Shown here piece by piece: positions 5,796 through 9,240 of a stretch of 9,240 bases of DNA. The stretch spans positions 1-9,240 of the forward strand of contig CAYPHA010000119.1 of the NCBI GenBank assembly GCA_964410215.1, in the 5' to 3' direction. A program made the position numbers and the translations under genes. The DNA is from CAYPHA01 sp964410215 (GTDB taxonomy: Bacteria; Calditrichota; Calditrichia; Calditrichales; CAYPHA01). Position 1 is the stretch's first letter. The number at the start of each line of letters is the position of its first letter. Below the pieces are notes generated by a model. The model was given only the letters and a program-made list of their open reading frames with translations, had not been told where the DNA came from and did not search any database.

Positions 5796-7883
5796 ATGAG
5801 AAAACACATTACTTTAATCCTTATTCTGTTCAGTGTCTCTGCTTTCGCTGATGCCCCGAAATACAAGAAAGTGTATAAATCGCATCCCATTCTACAGCAG
5901 ACGATTGAGCGTTTCAGAAATGAACCCGCTATCTCTCCGGGTATCAATACTTCACACCGGCTATCAAAGACTGGGAACAGTATGGCGCTGCGTGTAACAA
6001 ACAATGCCGTGCACGCAAAGATCGATTCCTCCTGGAACGGGTATGGATGGTTAAATCATCAGATGCGTTCTGTGGACAGGATATCAACGGAATATGGGGA
6101 CTTCGTTATTGTGGGATTCCGCCATTATAATCTGGGGAATAACAATACCGGTATCATCGGACTCCGGCAGGTTGATGTCAGTGACGGATTAAATGATAAT
6201 CCGGATAATATGTTTCTTGCCACCGATCTCAATGCAGAGCTTACAAATACCCTTGGCGGACGCTATCCCGGTGTGGTTGCCCTCGATCTGCCGTTCATAC
6301 ATTTTAACCAGTATATTTCCGGGGATGCCGATACCCAGCCTGCCGTTTCCCATCCTTATATCATAAGCGATTATGACGGTTATGGACTGGAAGGGGGTGA
6401 TTTTACCGCGTCCATTCAAATGGATCTCGGTTACTCACACTACACCTTTCCGGAAAACCGCTTATGGAATGGACCGGTTGCCATGGTCAAAGATGATCAG
6501 GATGTATACCATTATGCGGGCATCTTCAGCAACTGGATTCTGGATGGTGAAAGCCAGCCGGCGGATTATGTCATACTGAATGCTTCCGCGGAAGATCCGA
6601 CAGATGAAGATGACTGGGTAATCGATACGGATCCGGCTTTACTCGATACGATGGATTTTTTCATCTATCCGGGTATCGCTATGAACTCAAATGGATTCGG
6701 TGCCATCGTGGGCATCGGACATGACGGACCGCATCCGGAGGATACCTATTATCTGAGCGATGTCATGCCCATGATAAAAGTAACACAGGATTATGGTGTG
6801 ACCTGGTCCGAGCCTAAAGCGTTGCACTGGGAAGACATGGGCATTCCCGAAGCGATCACGCCGGAAGATTCCATATCCATACCGGTGACACCGGGCGACA
6901 CAACGGAATATTTTTTATATGACAGTCTTGCCTATATCGCCACGAACCATCATACGGATGTTCTGGTCAGCGAAGATAATAAAATCTACATTGCTTTTAA
7001 CCTGATATGGGGGCCCTGGGCCTCTTCAACATCATACTATTGGTACCCTGATTACTCCGGTGTATTTGTCGCTGTGAGTGATGATGCAGGGGTATCGTTT
7101 CAGGCGACCCAGGTTGCTGCAAACAATGGATTCTATGTCGATGACGAGGATGCCGGGGATGTCGGCGTCGATGATAATTATTATCATTATTCGGAGGTGG
7201 ATCTGGCCCTTGACGAGCTGGGAATTGTCTATGCGGCCTGGCTGGACCGTCCGAATGTGGATATTCGGGCCGCCGAGATTCCCCGTTACAGGGTCGAGGA
7301 TCCCATTGAACTGAAGATGGATATTTATACCGCCCGCTCAACAGATGGCGGACAGAGCTGGAGCTGGCGCTTTAATGTGACAGAGTCGCCGGATATTGAT
7401 GAATATGAGCTGAATATGGCCAAAAATGCGGGCAGCAAAAACGGGGGAACCATCTGGCTGGCCTATAATGAAGTGGATCCGTTCAGCGAGACGACGGCAA
7501 CGGATGAGATTTATACAGACAAAGTAAACCGACTATGGGTTGCAGAAGCCAGTGGGTTTCCGCAGGATACGACAGCAATCGGGGGCGCGGAACAAACCGT
7601 TCCTGGGGATATTACGCTAAAACAAAACTACCCGAATCCCTTCAATCCGGTGACGTCTATTACCTATTCGCTGGTAAATAGCGGATATATAGAGTTGAGT
7701 GTGTTTGATATATCGGGGAAAAAAGTGGAGACGCTGGTAAGCGGTACACAAAGGGCCGGAAAACACATCGCCCGGTGGGATGCCGGATCGCACGCCAGCG
7801 GTATTTATTTTTATAAACTGACAGCGAAGGCAGACGGTAGGAGAACCATTTCCAGAACAAGGAAAATGATGGTCATTAAATAA
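5796..7883 (+). CDS. Secreted Asp-box protein with type IX secretion C-terminal sorting domain
   Basis: This is a 695-residue exported protein of unknown function. Residues 1-18 form a signal peptide (MRKH, then ITLILILFSVSAFA) with likely cleavage after AFA. Residues 608-695 are a type A T9SS sorting domain: LKQNYPNPFNP (608-618), then the typical FDISGKKVETLV and SGIYFYKL segments. In the known pathway such a domain directs passage through the outer membrane and often surface attachment or release. The body contains three Asp-box-like motifs, TQDYGVTW (330-337), SDDAGVSF (428-435) and STDGGQSW (515-522), typical of sialidase-like beta propellers and other BNR-repeat proteins. The mature part is rich in Asp, Tyr and Trp. 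I see no catalytic signature, so neither a sialidase nor another enzyme is claimed. A paralogue begins 42 bases downstream, with no strong terminator between them, suggesting an operon. An adhesin, carbohydrate-binding or hydrolase role are all possible. Confidence 0.88.
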   Translation: MRKHITLILILFSVSAFADAPKYKKVYKSHPILQQTIERFRNEPAISPGINTSHRLSKTGNSMALRVTNNAVHAKIDSSWNGYGWLNHQMRSVDRISTEYGDFVIVGFRHYNLGNNNTGIIGLRQVDVSDGLNDNPDNMFLATDLNAELTNTLGGRYPGVVALDLPFIHFNQYISGDADTQPAVSHPYIISDYDGYGLEGGDFTASIQMDLGYSHYTFPENRLWNGPVAMVKDDQDVYHYAGIFSNWILDGESQPADYVILNASAEDPTDEDDWVIDTDPALLDTMDFFIYPGIAMNSNGFGAIVGIGHDGPHPEDTYYLSDVMPMIKVTQDYGVTWSEPKALHWEDMGIPEAITPEDSISIPVTPGDTTEYFLYDSLAYIATNHHTDVLVSEDNKIYIAFNLIWGPWASSTSYYWYPDYSGVFVAVSDDAGVSFQATQVAANNGFYVDDEDAGDVGVDDNYYHYSEVDLALDELGIVYAAWLDRPNVDIRAAEIPRYRVEDPIELKMDIYTARSTDGGQSWSWRFNVTESPDIDEYELNMAKNAGSKNGGTIWLAYNEVDPFSETTATDEIYTDKVNRLWVAEASGFPQDTTAIGGAEQTVPGDITLKQNYPNPFNPVTSITYSLVNSGYIELSVFDISGKKVETLVSGTQRAGKHIARWDAGSHASGIYFYKLTAKADGRRTISRTRKMMVIK

Positions 7884-7910
7884 TCAATGATAGATTTTAT
7901 TGTATTAATA

Positions 7911-7918
7911 AAGGGAGG
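7911..7918 (+). promoter_or_regulatory. Strong ribosome binding site of the second secreted protein
   Basis: AAGGGAGG lies 7 bases before the ATG at 7926, the best Shine-Dalgarno match in the window. It fixes the start, which yields a signal peptide immediately. Confidence 0.8.
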
Positions 7919-7925
7919 ATATTCC

Positions 7926-9240
7926 ATGTCACGATTTTTTACTGTTATGATCGTCCTGCTTCTCTTAGCAGGATTGGCATTTGCCGGTGATTTAAAGTTT
8001 AAACAGACTGCCGGAGAGGCCGTACCCTATACGAAAGTGAAGGCGCAGCTTCCTAAAGTTCAAGATAACGGTATTGCAAGTCCTTTATTTAAAACCCCAG
8101 AGTCAAACGGGATTAACAAGTTATTAAAAACTAATGCCTATTCATACCATAGCCAGATCGATATGTCGCTAAATGGTTTGGGATGGGCCAATTCTGCCAT
8201 TCACCCCATTGATCGCTTCCTTGGTACGGATGGAGACGGAACTGACCAGGATATGTTACTTGTTGCGTACCGGCAGGCTATTGCCGGTAATGAGGAAACA
8301 GGGATCATTGGTGCGCATTACATTGATGTGAGTTCCGGACTTGAAAATGGGGTATTTTACAGGCAGGAAGAAATCGCCTCAGTCGCTCTTTATGGTGGGG
8401 TTGGCGGCAGATATCCTAGCGCTATTGCTATTGACTGGCCCTTTCTTGCATTTAATTGGTATGTAGGAAACACACCTACTGCTATACCAGGAGATTTTGC
8501 TGCGGAATCGCATCCCCATATTATTAGTAATTATGATTACACCTATGGCGAATATGGGGATGATTGGTTCCCGATGGATGAATATTATATGGATGATGGT
8601 TACACACATCATGATGTTTCAGTTAACCGATTGTGGAATGGTCCTGTATGTGTAGTAAAGGATGACAATGATATATATCATTATCTTGCAATGTACGCCA
8701 ATTGGTATACAAACGCGGAAACTCAGTTTTTGGGTTTACAAAATGATTTCGTTCTACTGAATGCGAATTCGGAGGATCCTGATTATGATGGTTGGACCAT
8801 TGATACCGATCCCTATGTCGTTGATCTGCAAGAAGTTTCCTATTTAAGTCCAGGATTAGATCTTAATGCCAATGGATTTGGGGTTATCTGCGGGCCTGGA
8901 CACCTTGGCCCGCATGATTCGGATGAAGGATGGTTCTTTAGTGAGATGAAAATTACATATCAGATCACCGAAGATTATGGCGAAACATGGTCGGCACCGG
9001 ATACGGTCAGTTTTGGCGACCTTGGTTTTCCCCTTTATCATTATGAAGAGGACTCCCTGCTGCTCTTTTATGAAGTAGTAGGAGAAGATACGCTTGTCGT
9101 GTCTTATGAAGGTCCAACTTTTATGGGTACAAATAGTGATATGGATGTGCTCGTCGACGATGGTGGTAACATTATTGTGGCCTTTAATAGCTTGTGGGGT
9201 CAGCCGACGGAAGAGGGGTGGTATCCGAGCTATTATTACA
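7926..9240 (+). CDS. Secreted Asp-box protein, tandem paralogue (3' end outside window)
   Basis: The frame is open for 438 codons to the window edge. Residues 1-20 are a signal peptide (MSRFFTV, then a leucine-rich core ending LAGLAFA) with likely cleavage after AFA. Motifs shared with the upstream protein, in the same order, are GGRYPS (160-165; GGRYPG at 154 upstream), HPHIIS (196-201; HPYIIS at 186), RLWNGPV (235-241; identical at 222), IDTDP (292-296; identical at 276), NANGFG (314-319; NSNGFG at 297) and the Asp-box TEDYGETW (348-355; TQDYGVTW at 330). Order and spacing show common descent by tandem duplication, with extra residues here around the DDWFPMDEYYMDDGYTHHD stretch (about 212-230). 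A T9SS sorting domain is expected beyond the window by analogy but is not seen. Codon use looks more AT-rich than in the upstream copy. The function is unknown. Confidence 0.88.
   Translation, partial: MSRFFTVMIVLLLLAGLAFAGDLKFKQTAGEAVPYTKVKAQLPKVQDNGIASPLFKTPESNGINKLLKTNAYSYHSQIDMSLNGLGWANSAIHPIDRFLGTDGDGTDQDMLLVAYRQAIAGNEETGIIGAHYIDVSSGLENGVFYRQEEIASVALYGGVGGRYPSAIAIDWPFLAFNWYVGNTPTAIPGDFAAESHPHIISNYDYTYGEYGDDWFPMDEYYMDDGYTHHDVSVNRLWNGPVCVVKDDNDIYHYLAMYANWYTNAETQFLGLQNDFVLLNANSEDPDYDGWTIDTDPYVVDLQEVSYLSPGLDLNANGFGVICGPGHLGPHDSDEGWFFSEMKITYQITEDYGETWSAPDTVSFGDLGFPLYHYEEDSLLLFYEVVGEDTLVVSYEGPTFMGTNSDMDVLVDDGGNIIVAFNSLWGQPTEEGWYPSYYY

Noticed and set aside
6997..7341. 114-codon antisense open frame rich in Pro, His and Arg within the first secreted gene
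   Set aside because: The odd composition is the complement of Asp- and Trp-rich codons on the plus strand, which encodes a clearly conserved protein.
5796..7883. Sialidase annotation for the first secreted protein
   Set aside because: Asp-boxes are structural and occur in many non-sialidases; no arginine triad or Tyr/Glu/Asp catalytic set could be identified by eye.
1..9240. CRISPR arrays, insertion sequences, tRNA or rRNA genes
   Set aside because: No regularly spaced repeats, transposase motifs, terminal inverted repeats with target duplications, or cloverleaf-like sequences were found on reading through the window.

Overview
The window looks like a chromosomal segment from a member of the FCB (Fibrobacterota-Chlorobiota-Bacteroidota) superphylum. 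The main reason is a secreted protein ending in a textbook type A type IX secretion (T9SS) sorting domain with the NYPNPFNP signature. That signature is common in Bacteroidota, Ignavibacteria, Calditrichota and Neomarinimicrobiota. Base composition is moderate, and AG-rich Shine-Dalgarno sites precede most genes. I cannot name the phylum more exactly from sequence alone.

Layout, left to right. Bases 2-100 hold the 3' end of an unidentified plus-strand gene, closed by a strong intrinsic terminator (166-195). A leader then precedes a two-gene plus-strand operon, sucA (E1o, 370-3072) and sucB (E2o, 3099-4334). These are the first two components of the 2-oxoglutarate dehydrogenase complex of the TCA cycle; E3 (lipoamide dehydrogenase) is not in the window. 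Next come two minus-strand genes converging on sucAB: a 58-residue four-cysteine DUF1289-type protein (4339-4515), whose stop lies 4 bases from the sucB stop, and a TauE/SafE-family membrane permease (4601-5347).

An AT-rich intergenic region of about 450 bases (5348-5795) separates the permease from a plus-strand pair of secreted proteins. The first (5796-7883, 695 aa) is complete, with signal peptide, Asp-box motifs and a C-terminal T9SS sorting domain. The second (7926 to the window end, open after 438 codons) is a clear tandem paralogue sharing several motifs in the same order.

How the genes fit together: sucAB is central carbon metabolism and forms one transcription unit. The permease and the small cysteine protein may form a second unit on the other strand. 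The secreted pair is an accessory surface or exported module of unknown function and is the least understood part of the window. I see no mobile element, CRISPR array, rRNA or tRNA gene.
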